From assembly GCA_018240435.1 (NCBI GenBank), contig JAFEFT010000020.1:1-64000 (forward strand): 64,000 nt of DNA, given 5' to 3'. This stretch comes from Pseudomonadota bacterium (GTDB lineage Bacteria; Pseudomonadota; Gammaproteobacteria; Xanthomonadales; Xanthomonadaceae). The notes below the pieces were generated by a model. It did no database searches. It was not told the DNA's origin and was given only the letters and a program-made list of their open reading frames with translations. Shown one piece after another: positions 1-8,396 of the stretch. Numbering within the stretch: position 1 is the stretch's first letter; each line of letters begins with the position of its first letter. A program made the position numbers and the translations under genes.

Positions 1-126
1 GGCTCACCACGAACGGAAAGTTCGACAGGCTCACCACGAACGGAAGGTTCGACAGGCTCACCACGAACGGAAGGTTCGACAGGCTTGCCACGAACGGAAG
101 GTTCGACAGGCTCACCACGAACGGAG
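1..126. repeat. 27-bp tandem repeat array upstream of tolR
   Basis: A 27-bp unit containing GGTTCGACAGGCTCACCACG starts at positions 1, 28, 55, 82 and 109, with the last copy incomplete. Copies differ at only a few bases (for example CTTGCCA for CTCACCA in copy 4). The window edge may hide more copies. A 25-bp reverse-complement copy lies at 5134-5158 between queE and queC, so this is a dispersed element that has also expanded in tandem here. The period is a multiple of three, but no gene is supported in it. Confidence 0.9.
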
Positions 127-307
127 ATTTTCGCTCGCCCCCTCGGCCCAGCCTCCGACACCCCTACCCACAATCGGATGCCCCGCATCCAGCACCCCCA
201 GAACCCGACAACACCCACCACCGCCCACCACCCCGCACTTTTCCCGAAACCGTCACTGATTACTGCCCACTGTCCACCTTCTGTCCTCTGTCTTCTGCCT
301 CCCCCCG
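127..307. other. Non-coding stretch before tolR
   Basis: No convincing gene is seen here. The stretch is C-rich on the plus strand with many ACC/CCC runs. The tolQ gene that normally sits directly upstream of tolR is not in the window and would have to lie to the left of position 1. Confidence 0.6.
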
Positions 308-760
<453 letters not shown>

Positions 761-764
761 GGCG

Positions 765-1718
765 ATGGAAACCAATGCCACCCGGGCACGTGCGGTCGCC
801 GGTTCGCTGGCGATCCACCTGTTGCTGGCGTTCGTGCTGTATTGGGGCATGCTGATGCAGCCGGAGATCGCCAATGCCCCCGGCGGCGGGGCGGTGATCG
901 AGGCGACGCTGGTGGCCGCGCCGCGGGTGGCGCAGGCGGCGAGCAATCGCCACGCCGAACGCGCCGCCGCCAGGCCCGCGCCCACGCCGCCGCCACCACC
1001 GACGCCGACGCCGGTCGAGTCGCCGCCGGTGCGTGCGCCCGAGCAACCGATGCCGCGGCAGATGCAGTCGCAGACGCAGGTGCCCAAGCCCGACACCGTC
1101 GATCAGGACGAGGTACGTCGCACCGCGCAACGGGCCGCCGAGCGCGCGCAAAAGGAACAGGACGAGCGCCGCCGGCAGGCGCAGATCGACCTCGACCGCA
1201 AACAGCAGCAGTTGCAGGCCGAAAATCGCCAGCGGCAGGCGCAGGCCGACGCGATGGCCAGACAATTGGCTGCCATCCGCGTGCAACGTGCGCAGGCCGA
1301 ACGCCAAGCCGCGTTGGCGGCCGAGCGCCTCAAGCAGGATCGGGACATGCGCCAGATGCTGGCGCGCAACGCGGCGCCGGCGGCATCGGCTGCCGCGCCG
1401 TCGCCGGCCCGTGCGGCATCCGCCGGGCCTTCCCAACTCAACGACGGACCCTACAAGCAGGCGATTGCCGACACCCTCAACCGCAACTGGAAGCACGATG
1501 GCGTGCCGGAGCGGACGCACTGCGAGGTCCATTTCACCCAGATGCGCGGTGGCGACGTGCTCAAGGTCAGTTTCGGCGCCTGCCCCTTCGACGCCTCCGC
1601 CCGTGCCTCGGTTGAAGATGCGCTGAAGAAGGAGCCGATGCCCTACGCCGGATTCGAGAAGGTGTACCAGCGCGAGGTTACCATTGACGTCTGTTATCCG
1701 GAGGATGCCTGCAAATGA
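765..1718 (+). CDS. tolA: TolA, envelope-spanning Tol-Pal protein
   Basis: A 317-residue protein from ATG 765, five bases after the tolR stop; an in-frame GTG at 732 would overlap tolR and is less likely. Residues about 8-28 are a membrane anchor (GSLAIHLLLAFVLYWGMLM). A Pro/Ala-rich linker follows, then a long Gln/Arg/Ala-rich helical region (about 110-200), as in TolA domain II. The C-terminal globular domain from about 220 carries four cysteines (THCEV, FGACPF, DVCYPEDACK). TolA links the TolQR motor to TolB-Pal at the outer membrane. The sequence outside the architecture is poorly conserved in this family, so the call rests on domain order and position. Confidence 0.92.
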   Translation: METNATRARAVAGSLAIHLLLAFVLYWGMLMQPEIANAPGGGAVIEATLVAAPRVAQAASNRHAERAAARPAPTPPPPPTPTPVESPPVRAPEQPMPRQMQSQTQVPKPDTVDQDEVRRTAQRAAERAQKEQDERRRQAQIDLDRKQQQLQAENRQRQAQADAMARQLAAIRVQRAQAERQAALAAERLKQDRDMRQMLARNAAPAASAAAPSPARAASAGPSQLNDGPYKQAIADTLNRNWKHDGVPERTHCEVHFTQMRGGDVLKVSFGACPFDASARASVEDALKKEPMPYAGFEKVYQREVTIDVCYPEDACK

Positions 1719-3022
1719 AGCGATTCCTGACCTGCCTGTTGCTTGCCCTGGCCGCAATGATCTCGCCCGCCTTCGCACAGGGGCTGGACGTGGGCCTGGT
1801 GACCGGCAGCGACGCGGCGATCCCGATCGCGGTGGTGCCGATGGAATACCAGGGTTCCGGCGCCAAGCCCGATACCGTGGTGGCCGACGTGGTGCGCGCC
1901 GATCTGGCCCGCTCCGGCCAGTTCCGCGCCTTGCCGGTAGCGAGCATGGTCGAGCACCCGCAGTCGGCCGCCGACATGAAATATCCGACCTGGCGCCTGC
2001 TCAAGCAGGATTACGTGCTGGTCGGGCGTGTCCTCGATGGCGGCAACGGCGGCTATCGGGTCGAGTACGAGTTGTTCGACGTTGCCAAGCAACAGCGCAT
2101 CCTCGGCCAGGCGATGACCGGGCGACCGCAGGAAATGCGCCGCGTCGCCCATGAGATCGCCGATCAGGTCTACGAGAAGATCCTCGGCGTGCGTGGCGCC
2201 TTCGATACCCAGATCGCCTACGTCACCGCGGTCGGCACCGGCAACAACATCAAGTATTCGCTGATGGTCGCCGACGCCGATGGTTACAACCCGCAATCGG
2301 TGGTCAACTCGCGTGAATCGCTGATGTCGCCGGCGTGGAGCCCGGACGGCCACAAGCTCGCCTACACCAGCTTCGAGCGCGGCAATTCGACCATCTACCT
2401 GCAGACCATCGGCACCGGCGCGCGCGAGGCGATCGCCTCGTTCAAGGGCATCAACGACGCCCCGGCGTTCTCTCCCGACGGCAGCAAGCTGGCGATGACG
2501 CTGTCCAAGTCCGGCCATCCGGAGATCTACGTGATGGATCTGGCCACCCGCCAGCTCACCCAGATCACCAACCACTACAGCATCAACACCGAAGCGGTGT
2601 GGATGCCGGACGGCAAGAGCCTGCTGTTCACCTCCGACCGCGGCGGCAAGCCGCAGATCTACCAGGTGCCGGTGACCGGCGGCGAGCCGACCCGGTTCAG
2701 CTTCCAGGGCGCCTACAACGCCCACGCGACCATTTCCTACGACGGCAAGAAGGTGGCGATGGCGCAGGGCAATGCCAGCGTCTATCGCATCGCCTTGCTC
2801 GATCGCAGCAGCGGCTCCGGGCGCTGGCTGATGCTCTCGCCCGGCAACCTCGACGAATCGCCCAGCTTCGCTCCCAATGCCAGCATGGTGATGTACGCCG
2901 CCAAGGAAGGCGGGCGTGGCGTGCTGTATGCCGTCTCGGCCGATGGCCGCGTGCGGCAGCGCCTGGTGCTGGCCGATGGCGATGTCCGCGAGCCCGCCTG
3001 GTCGCCGTTCCGCAACCGATGA
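1715..3022 (+). CDS. tolB: TolB, periplasmic beta-propeller of Tol-Pal
   Basis: A 435-residue TolB. A signal peptide occupies residues 1-22 (MKRFLTCLLLALAAMISPAFA), followed by the TolB N-terminal domain. A C-terminal six-bladed propeller shows repeated blade signatures such as SPAWSPDGHKLAY, PAFSPDGSKLAMT and AVWMPDGKSLLFTSDR. The ATG overlaps the tolA stop (ATGA), indicating translational coupling. TolB binds Pal and is recycled by TolA. Length and domain order are typical. Confidence 0.97.
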   Translation: MKRFLTCLLLALAAMISPAFAQGLDVGLVTGSDAAIPIAVVPMEYQGSGAKPDTVVADVVRADLARSGQFRALPVASMVEHPQSAADMKYPTWRLLKQDYVLVGRVLDGGNGGYRVEYELFDVAKQQRILGQAMTGRPQEMRRVAHEIADQVYEKILGVRGAFDTQIAYVTAVGTGNNIKYSLMVADADGYNPQSVVNSRESLMSPAWSPDGHKLAYTSFERGNSTIYLQTIGTGAREAIASFKGINDAPAFSPDGSKLAMTLSKSGHPEIYVMDLATRQLTQITNHYSINTEAVWMPDGKSLLFTSDRGGKPQIYQVPVTGGEPTRFSFQGAYNAHATISYDGKKVAMAQGNASVYRIALLDRSSGSGRWLMLSPGNLDESPSFAPNASMVMYAAKEGGRGVLYAVSADGRVRQRLVLADGDVREPAWSPFRNR

Positions 3023-3090
3023 CACCGTTTCACTGAACCTGCTGCACCTCCCCGTTCCACTCCCCCCGAAACACCGAAAGGACAACGACA

Positions 3091-3618
3091 ATGAAAACCA
3101 ACAGGACCGTTCTGATCGTGGCCGCCGTCTGCATCGCGCTGGCGGCCTGTTCGAAGAAGAACGTCAAGGAAGGTCCGAGCGACAACGGCGTGCAGGCCGG
3201 CACCTCCGCCAATACCCAGGGCATCAGCGGGCCGACCGCAGGCGGCAAGTACACGCCGGCCGATCTGGAATCCGACTCCTGCCTGCGCCAGCGCGTGGTT
3301 TACTTCGATTTCGACAAGGATGCGGTGCGGCCCGAATTCCAGGCGATCGTGGCCTGTCATGCCAAGTACCTCGTCGATTGGCCGCAGGCGCACATGCGTC
3401 TGGAAGGCAACACCGACGAGCGCGGCAGCCGCCAGTACAACCTCGGCCTCGGCGAGCGCCGTGGTGATGCGGTGATGGCGGCGATCCGCGGCAACGGCGG
3501 TTCGGCCGCGCAGATGGAAGTGGTCAGCTACGGTGAAGAGCGCCCGGTGTGCACCGAGTCCAACGAGGACTGCTGGAGCAAGAACCGCCGCGTCGAAATC
3601 GTCTACACCGCGAAGTGA
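3091..3618 (+). CDS. pal: Pal, peptidoglycan-associated lipoprotein
   Basis: A 175-residue outer-membrane lipoprotein. The lipobox LAAC is at residues 17-20, so Cys20 is the predicted lipidation site. The C-terminal OmpA-like domain includes YFDFDKDAVRPEF and the peptidoglycan-binding segment LEGNTDERGSRQYNLGLGER, ending with NRRVEIVY. It anchors the outer membrane to peptidoglycan and partners TolB. A Shine-Dalgarno GAAAGGAC precedes the start, and 68 bases separate it from tolB. Confidence 0.97.
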   Translation: MKTNRTVLIVAAVCIALAACSKKNVKEGPSDNGVQAGTSANTQGISGPTAGGKYTPADLESDSCLRQRVVYFDFDKDAVRPEFQAIVACHAKYLVDWPQAHMRLEGNTDERGSRQYNLGLGERRGDAVMAAIRGNGGSAAQMEVVSYGEERPVCTESNEDCWSKNRRVEIVYTAK

Positions 3619-3623
3619 CGACG

Positions 3624-4409
3624 ATGCGCCCGTCGCCGGCAATCCTCGCGCTGGCCTGCGTGGCGGCTCTGGCCGCCACCGGCGTGCAGGCGCAGTCACG
3701 CCCGAGCCTGGCCGATCGCGTCGCCGCGCTGGAGGCGCGCGATCAATCGCAGGGTCAGCAGAACGTCGATCTGCTCAACCGCATCAGCCAGCTCGAAGCC
3801 GATGTCAAGGATCTGCGCTCGCTGGTCGAGCAGTTGCAGCACGACAACCAGCAAGCCGCTGATCGCGCCAAGGCGCAATACATGGACATCGACTCGCGGC
3901 TGAGCCACCTGGAAGGTAGCGGGCAGGCGAGCACGCCAGCGGCAACGCCTGCCAGCGCGCCGGCCGCGACCAGCGCGCGCCCGCCGCCGGTCGCCGCGCC
4001 GCCGCCACCGTCTGCCAATGGTGGCGACGAGGCGGCCTACAAGGCCGCCTTCGATGCCATGCGCGGCGAGCACTACGCCGATTCGGCCAGCCAGTTCAAC
4101 GCGTTCGTCCAGCAGTACCCGGACAGCCCGCTGGTGCCCAACGCGTGGTACTGGATGGGCGAGTCCTACTACGTCACCCAGAATTACCAGTTCGCGCTCA
4201 AGGCGTTCCAGACACTGGTCGATCGCTACCCCGGTTCGGCCAAGGCGGTCGGCGCCTTGCTCAAGATCGGCTATTGCCAGGATGGCTTGCGGCAGCGCGA
4301 AGCGGCGAGGGCGACCTTGCGCCAGGTCATCTCCAAGTATCCGGGCAGCGACGAGGCCAATCAGGCGCAAGGCCGGCTGCGCGCGATGGCGATGGAGGCC
4401 GGTGGCTGA
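3624..4409 (+). CDS. cpoB: CpoB (YbgF), Tol-Pal cell-division coordinator
   Basis: A 261-residue periplasmic protein starting at ATG 3624, five bases after pal. The signal peptide ends near VQAQ. A coiled-coil trimerisation region lies at about 25-90 (LADRVAALEARDQ, QLEADVKDLRSLVEQLQ), then an Ala/Pro linker. C-terminal TPR repeats follow (AYKAAFDAMRGEHYADSASQFNAFVQQYPDSP and two related units, quoted here only by content). CpoB coordinates peptidoglycan synthase PBP1B with Tol-driven constriction in relatives. A longer reading from 3549 would overlap pal and is rejected because the signal peptide begins at 3624. Confidence 0.93.
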   Translation: MRPSPAILALACVAALAATGVQAQSRPSLADRVAALEARDQSQGQQNVDLLNRISQLEADVKDLRSLVEQLQHDNQQAADRAKAQYMDIDSRLSHLEGSGQASTPAATPASAPAATSARPPPVAAPPPPSANGGDEAAYKAAFDAMRGEHYADSASQFNAFVQQYPDSPLVPNAWYWMGESYYVTQNYQFALKAFQTLVDRYPGSAKAVGALLKIGYCQDGLRQREAARATLRQVISKYPGSDEANQAQGRLRAMAMEAGG

Positions 4410-4410
4410 A

Positions 4411-5079
4411 ATGGTGGGCGACGAAGCGGCCGGCGGTCGCGATCGCCTGCGCATCACCGAGATCTTCCACTCGCTGCAAGGCGAGGCGCGCGCCGCCGGC
4501 TGGCCGACGGTGTTCGTGCGCCTCACCGGCTGCCCGTTGCGCTGCGGCTACTGCGACACCGCCTACGCCTTCAGCGGCGGCGACTGGTGGCAGCTCGATG
4601 CCATCCTTGCCGAGGTGGCGCGCCACGGCGCCCGCCACGTCTGCGTCACCGGCGGCGAGCCGCTGGCGCAGAAACGTTGTCTCGAATTGTTGCAGCGCTT
4701 GTGTGATGCCGGATACGAGGTATCGCTGGAAACTTCCGGCGCACTCGATATCGGCGCGGTCGATCCGCGCGTGTCGCGGGTGATGGATCTGAAGACGCCT
4801 GGCTCGGGCGAGATGGCGCGCAATCGGCTGCAAAACATTCCGCTGCTCACCGCGCACGATCAGGTCAAGTTCGTGCTTTGCGACCGCACCGACTACGACT
4901 GGGCGCTGTCGATGCTGCGCGAGCATGACTTGCCGGCACGTTGTGAAGTGCTGTTCTCGCCCAGTTACGGGCAACTGCCACCGCGCGAACTGGCGCAATG
5001 GATGCTGGACGACCACGCGCCGGCGCGATTCCAGATTCAGTTGCACAAGGTGCTGTGGGGCGAGGAGCAGGGGCGATGA
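4411..5079 (+). CDS. queE: 7-carboxy-7-deazaguanine synthase
   Basis: A 222-residue radical-SAM enzyme of queuosine (preQ0) synthesis that converts carboxy-tetrahydropterin to 7-carboxy-7-deazaguanine. The cluster motif CPLRCGYC (Cys41, Cys45, Cys48) follows the family signature EIFHSLQGE. The SAM-binding stretch VTGGEPLAQ is present. The start is ATG 4411 directly after the cpoB stop; an in-frame GTG at 4402 overlapping that stop is possible. queC follows after 160 bp, so the two pathway genes are neighbours but separated by repeats. Confidence 0.95.
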   Translation: MVGDEAAGGRDRLRITEIFHSLQGEARAAGWPTVFVRLTGCPLRCGYCDTAYAFSGGDWWQLDAILAEVARHGARHVCVTGGEPLAQKRCLELLQRLCDAGYEVSLETSGALDIGAVDPRVSRVMDLKTPGSGEMARNRLQNIPLLTAHDQVKFVLCDRTDYDWALSMLREHDLPARCEVLFSPSYGQLPPRELAQWMLDDHAPARFQIQLHKVLWGEEQGR

Positions 5080-5085
5080 AGGCGT

Positions 5086-5158
5086 GAATCGGAAATCGGG
5101 AATCGGGAATCGGAGAGTCGGGAGTCGAAGTTGCCGTTCGTGGTGAGCCTGTCGAACC
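5086..5158. repeat. Heptamer repeat plus single copy of the 27-bp-family repeat
   Basis: From 5086 to about 5127 the sequence is built of GGGAATC-type heptamers (GAATCGG, AAATCGG, GAATCGG, GAGTCGG). Directly after, 5134-5158 is an exact 25-bp reverse complement of the repeat unit seen at 1-126. It lies between queE and queC. Confidence 0.85.
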
Positions 5159-5239
5159 ATGAACGGCGAGTGCGAGCAATGTATCGGAGGGGTGATTCAT
5201 GAAACGAAACCCGCGCATCAACGTGCTGTCGCCAGTTCC

Positions 5240-5923
5240 ATGAAACGCGCTGTCGTCCTCGTCTCCGGTGGCATGGATTCGGCCGTCGTGCTGGCGCTGG
5301 CACGCGAGCAGGGTTTCATCACCTACGCGCTTTCCGTCGCCTACGGGCAGCGCCACACCTCCGAGCTCGATGCCGCCGCGCGCAACGCGGCATCGCTCGG
5401 CGCCGTCGAGCACAAGATCGTCGCGGTGGATCTGCGCGGCATCGGCGGCTCGGCGCTGACCGCCGACATCGCCGTGCCCGAGCACGAGGCCGGCGCTTTG
5501 CCCGACGCCGGCATTCCGGTCACCTATGTGCCCGCGCGCAACACCATCATGCTCGCGCTCGCGCTGGGCTGGGCCGAGGTGCTGGGCGCGGTCGACATCT
5601 TTTGTGGCGTCAACGCGGTGGATTACTCGGGCTACCCGGATTGCCGTCCGGAGTTCATCGCCGCCTTCCAGTCGCTCGCCAACCTCGCCACCAAGGCCGG
5701 CGTCGAAGGCGCCGGCCTGCGCGTGCATGCACCGCTGATCGGCATGGGCAAGGATCGCATCGTCGCCGAGGGCCTGCGCCTGGGCGTGGACTTTTCGCAG
5801 ACGGTGTCGTGCTATCAGGCCGATGCCCAGGGCCGCGCCTGCGGCCGCTGCGATGCCTGCCTGCTGCGCGCCCAGGGTTTCGCCCGGGCCGGCGTGCCCG
5901 ACCCGACGCGCTATCGCCATTGA
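5240..5923 (+). CDS. queC: 7-cyano-7-deazaguanine synthase
   Basis: A 227-residue QueC that makes preQ0 from 7-carboxy-7-deazaguanine with ATP and ammonia. The N-terminal PP-loop is [11 protein letters not shown] (residues 5-15). The zinc site near the C terminus is SCYQ...[10 protein letters not shown], giving the four-cysteine pattern expected. The start ATG 5240 is chosen because [11 protein letters not shown] is the usual N terminus; an in-frame ATG at 5159 would add 27 residues encoded by repeat-derived sequence. Confidence 0.95.
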   Translation: MKRAVVLVSGGMDSAVVLALAREQGFITYALSVAYGQRHTSELDAAARNAASLGAVEHKIVAVDLRGIGGSALTADIAVPEHEAGALPDAGIPVTYVPARNTIMLALALGWAEVLGAVDIFCGVNAVDYSGYPDCRPEFIAAFQSLANLATKAGVEGAGLRVHAPLIGMGKDRIVAEGLRLGVDFSQTVSCYQADAQGRACGRCDACLLRAQGFARAGVPDPTRYRH

Positions 5924-5933
5924 GCCGATCGGC

Positions 5934-5939
5934 TAGAAT
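5934..5939 (+). promoter_or_regulatory. Likely -10 element of the tRNA-Lys promoter
   Basis: TAGAAT (5934-5939), 32 bases before the tRNA 5' end and followed by a GC-rich discriminator, as common in stable RNA promoters. No good -35 is seen at 17 bp spacing, so the call is tentative. Confidence 0.45.
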
Positions 5940-5971
5940 ACGCCTCCGCCCACGCGGCGCAGGCTTGCATC

Positions 5972-6047
5972 GGGTCGTTAGCTCAGTCGGTAGAGCATCG
6001 GACTTTTAATCCGCTGGTCGACGGTTCGAATCCGTCACGACCCACCA
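5972..6047 (+). tRNA. tRNA-Lys (anticodon UUU)
   Basis: A 76-nt tRNA with encoded CCA. The acceptor stem GGGTCG pairs with CGACCC. The D-loop is AGCTCAGTCGGTAGAGC, the anticodon loop ACTTTTAAT carries TTT, and the T-arm is CGGTTCGAATCCG. Its 3' 49 bp are duplicated at 12253-12301, marking it as the integration site of the adjacent element. The gene stays intact after integration. Confidence 0.97.
5999..6047 (+). repeat. Attachment site attL (3' half of tRNA-Lys)
   Basis: The 49 bp from the anticodon arm to the CCA are repeated at 12253-12301 with one mismatch (GTCGACGG here, GTCGTCGG there). Flanks diverge immediately after the CCA. This is the classic footprint of a tyrosine recombinase using a tRNA 3' end. 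Confidence 0.92.
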
Positions 6048-6106
6048 ATATTTTCAAAGACTTGCAGCGATGCGAGTCGGGATGGACGCGACCTTCGTTC
6101 AGCTTG

Positions 6107-6125
6107 GTCCCTACACGGTCCCTAC
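6107..6125 (+). promoter_or_regulatory. Paired GTCCCTAC octamers near attL (candidate integrase arm sites)
   Basis: GTCCCTAC occurs at 6107-6114 and 6118-6125, 11 bp apart start to start. The same pair with the same spacing and orientation occurs at 12119-12137 near attR. Direct repeats at both ends of an integrated element fit arm-type binding sites of a tyrosine recombinase. Confidence 0.55.
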
Positions 6126-6201
6126 TTCGCCGGATTTCGCGCAATTTCGGAAGCCAGCCAGCGCTCGTCAATCGGCGATTGACCTACCGGAATGACCTTC
6201 G

Positions 6202-6828
6202 TCAATCGGCGGCTGTCCCATTTTTCGCCTCCATCGGCCGCCACCGCTCGCAGCGGATCGGCGCGTGCGGCCAGTGTGGCCCGGCTACGGCCTGCGCGCA
6301 TCGGCCAGCGCCGCCGGTCGGGTTCAGCTCGTCGGCCCCGTAGTGCTCGCAGGTGCCGCAGGTGACGCCCGGCCTCGCTGGCCCGATGCCCCGTCGCCGG
6401 TGCCAGCACCACGGGCAGGCCAGCACGCGATCCGGTGCGCCCGGCCACAAGGCAACCGGCCCACAGCCTGCGCAGATCGACGCCTGTTCGCCATTCCAAC
6501 GCCAAGGCACCAGCCCGCGCGCCATGATCCGGGCGTCATCGCGCAGGCGCAGCCATTCGCGCAGCGCGGCATCGCTCATCCCCTCGGCGTCCAGCAGGTC
6601 GTCGGCGTCCAGTTCGCTGATGACGGTCGTCCTGATGCCTTCGTCGTCGGCCAGGTCAAGCAGGTGCCAGCGCAAGGCATCGGCCGGATTCGCGGGCGGA
6701 TTCGCGACCGTGCCCCTGCTAATCGTGCTAATCCTGCTAATCGACGGCTGCGAATCGGGCGGATTAGCACGATTAGCAGGATTAGCACGGGTGCCTGCGC
6801 GTTTTCGGAGTTCGGCCAGTGCGTTCAT
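6202..6828 (-). CDS. Cysteine-rich putative zinc-binding protein of the element
   Basis: A 208-residue protein of unknown function. The start ATG overlaps the stop of the DUF3987 gene (ATGA), so it is coupled to it; a longer reading from 6852 is possible. The N-terminal 45 residues are a low-complexity linker (RANPANRANP, ISRISTISRG) encoded by an inverted nonamer repeat. The C-terminal half has paired cysteines: Cys119/Cys122 with Cys138/Cys141 (a zinc-ribbon arrangement), then Cys157/Cys160, Cys177 and Cys193. Two metal sites are plausible. It is the last gene of the operon before the tRNA. Function is not assigned. Confidence 0.75.
   Translation of the reverse strand: MNALAELRKRAGTRANPANRANPPDSQPSISRISTISRGTVANPPANPADALRWHLLDLADDEGIRTTVISELDADDLLDAEGMSDAALREWLRLRDDARIMARGLVPWRWNGEQASICAGCGPVALWPGAPDRVLACPWCWHRRRGIGPARPGVTCGTCEHYGADELNPTGGAGRCAQAVAGPHWPHAPIRCERWRPMEAKNGTAAD
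6716..6788. repeat. Inverted array of nonamers (CTGCTAATC / GATTAGCAC)
   Basis: Three tandem nonamers CTGCTAATC, GTGCTAATC, CTGCTAATC (6716-6742) are followed after 19 bp by three inverse nonamers GATTAGCAC, GATTAGCAG, GATTAGCAC (6762-6788). The arms can pair over 27 bp with three mismatches. The array lies inside the coding sequence of the cysteine-rich protein. Degenerate copies (CTGCTAATC, GTGCGAATC, TGCGAATC) are at 8278-8303 inside the DUF3987 gene. Confidence 0.85.
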
Positions 6829-8396
6829 GGCTCGCCCCGGCGCATGCGCCACACCTTCGAGCGGTGCTTGCCGTCGAGCTCCATACCGCCATCGACCGGC
6901 ACCGCCCAGCCGGCATCGACCAACAGCTTCATGGCCTCGGTGAAGTTATCGCGGGTGCGAACGCTGCCCGGCCCAAACTGCAATGCCTGACTCGAATAAA
7001 CGAACTCGCGACCATCCCGACGGCACCATTCAACGATCGCCTCGGCGCGCCGGACGGCGGCTGGAATCGCGGCCGTGCCGACGATGCGTGCGGCCTCGTC
7101 GAGATGGAACGTCATCAGCGTTGCCGCGCGTTCGACGGCATCCACCCCAATCGACGCGGCGTCCGGGTCATCGACCAGCGTCAGCGCGCCAGCGACGCGC
7201 GCGGCCTGCGATGCGGCCTTGCTGGCCCATGCGCAGATGCCGGCATAAGTGCCATTCGGACGCATGGCGTGCTCGACGGCGTTCTTGATCTCGATCCAAT
7301 GCGCCATCGCCGACGGCTCCAGCCGCAGCACGCGCGGCCGCAGCTCGTCCTCTGCGCCGTCGACCTTCGGCAGCGGTCGCTCCAGCAAGCCGCGCATACA
7401 TTGCCAGTAGTCGCGCATCACCGGGTCTCGCGTCAGATCCACGTCCTGATATTCCCTAGTGCCGATGGTCGATTCCGGCCACGCCAGCAGGCAGCGCGCG
7501 AGAAAGCCTTGCCCCACCAGCACGTCATCGCTCAAGACGGATTCGGCGACGACCGGCTGCATCATCAGGTGCATGGCGAGCCTGCGCCCGAAGAACTTGC
7601 CCGCGCCATCGCCAGCGCGAACGCGGTCAAACTGGCCTCGATCCCACAGCTTCGACAGGCTCGCCGATGATTTGACGCGGTTGTCGTCATTCATCGCATG
7701 GCCGCCCAGAAAATCGCCAGCGTCATCGTTGAACAACCCGACGCTCGGCTCGCCGAGCTTGTAGGCCTTGTGCAAGCCTTCGACCGTCGGCTCGGCGACC
7801 ATCAACAGCGGCACCAGCGGCCGCTTCGGCGGCTCGCCGATCGCATCCAGTGCGGCCTTGATTGCCCCTGGCGTCGCAACCTTGTCAGCGCCGCGCTTGG
7901 CCGCCTGGATTGCGACTTGGTGTGCGGCTTCCTCGGCGCGAAACGCCGCCATCTGCTTGTCCCATTTACGCAATTGCGCCCGTTCATGCTCGTCGTGCGC
8001 GCGCAGCGCCAGCCGATCGACCGCTGATTTGCGCTCACCGCTGACGGCAATCGACACCAGCCACAAGCTCGTCGGTTCGACCGTGCCGGACAAGACAACA
8101 TCCGCATGACCCTGCGCAGCCAGCGCCGCAGCAGCCAGCACCGACTGTCCGCAGAGTGCGGCCGGAGCCTGCACGACCTCATGAAGCCGTCGCGCGGCAC
8201 CGCCAAGCACAGGGCCGAGTGCGTCCAATGGATACGGTGAAGCCGGTGGCAGCGGCCGTCGCAGCGGCTCGGGTGCGCTGCTAATCGTGCGAATCTGCGA
8301 ATCGGTGCCGGTGCCGGCCGCGCGTTCGAGCATTGCCAAATCGCGATCGGCCTGCGCTTCGATGCGCGCGACGTGGCGGTTGAGTTCAGCGGCCAT
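6825..8396 (-). CDS. DUF3987 (YfjI-like) protein of the replication module
   Basis: A 523-residue protein resembling the DUF3987 family found in phages, satellites and integrative elements, where it accompanies primase domains and is thought to act in element replication. A degenerate P-loop-like segment SGERKSAVD follows a hydrophobic strand (SLWLVSIAV). Other family-like blocks are VPLLMVAEPTVEGLHK and NDDAGDFLGGHAMNDDN. The start at 8396 is chosen because GGGAGG lies 7-12 bases upstream; an earlier ATG at 8435 would overlap the upstream gene by 50 bp. The stop overlaps the next gene's start. Its family biochemistry is poorly known, so a helicase or primase activity is only inferred. Confidence 0.82.
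   Translation of the reverse strand: MAAELNRHVARIEAQADRDLAMLERAAGTGTDSQIRTISSAPEPLRRPLPPASPYPLDALGPVLGGAARRLHEVVQAPAALCGQSVLAAAALAAQGHADVVLSGTVEPTSLWLVSIAVSGERKSAVDRLALRAHDEHERAQLRKWDKQMAAFRAEEAAHQVAIQAAKRGADKVATPGAIKAALDAIGEPPKRPLVPLLMVAEPTVEGLHKAYKLGEPSVGLFNDDAGDFLGGHAMNDDNRVKSSASLSKLWDRGQFDRVRAGDGAGKFFGRRLAMHLMMQPVVAESVLSDDVLVGQGFLARCLLAWPESTIGTREYQDVDLTRDPVMRDYWQCMRGLLERPLPKVDGAEDELRPRVLRLEPSAMAHWIEIKNAVEHAMRPNGTYAGICAWASKAASQAARVAGALTLVDDPDAASIGVDAVERAATLMTFHLDEAARIVGTAAIPAAVRRAEAIVEWCRRDGREFVYSSQALQFGPGSVRTRDNFTEAMKLLVDAGWAVPVDGGMELDGKHRSKVWRMRRGEP

Noticed and set aside
1..126. Possible CRISPR array
   Set aside because: The 27-bp units are directly contiguous with no variable spacers, and a copy occurs inverted elsewhere. 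It is a tandem dispersed repeat.
6265..7670. Plus-strand ORFs within the integrated element
   Set aside because: They overlap well-supported minus-strand genes with coupled starts and stops and show no family motifs.
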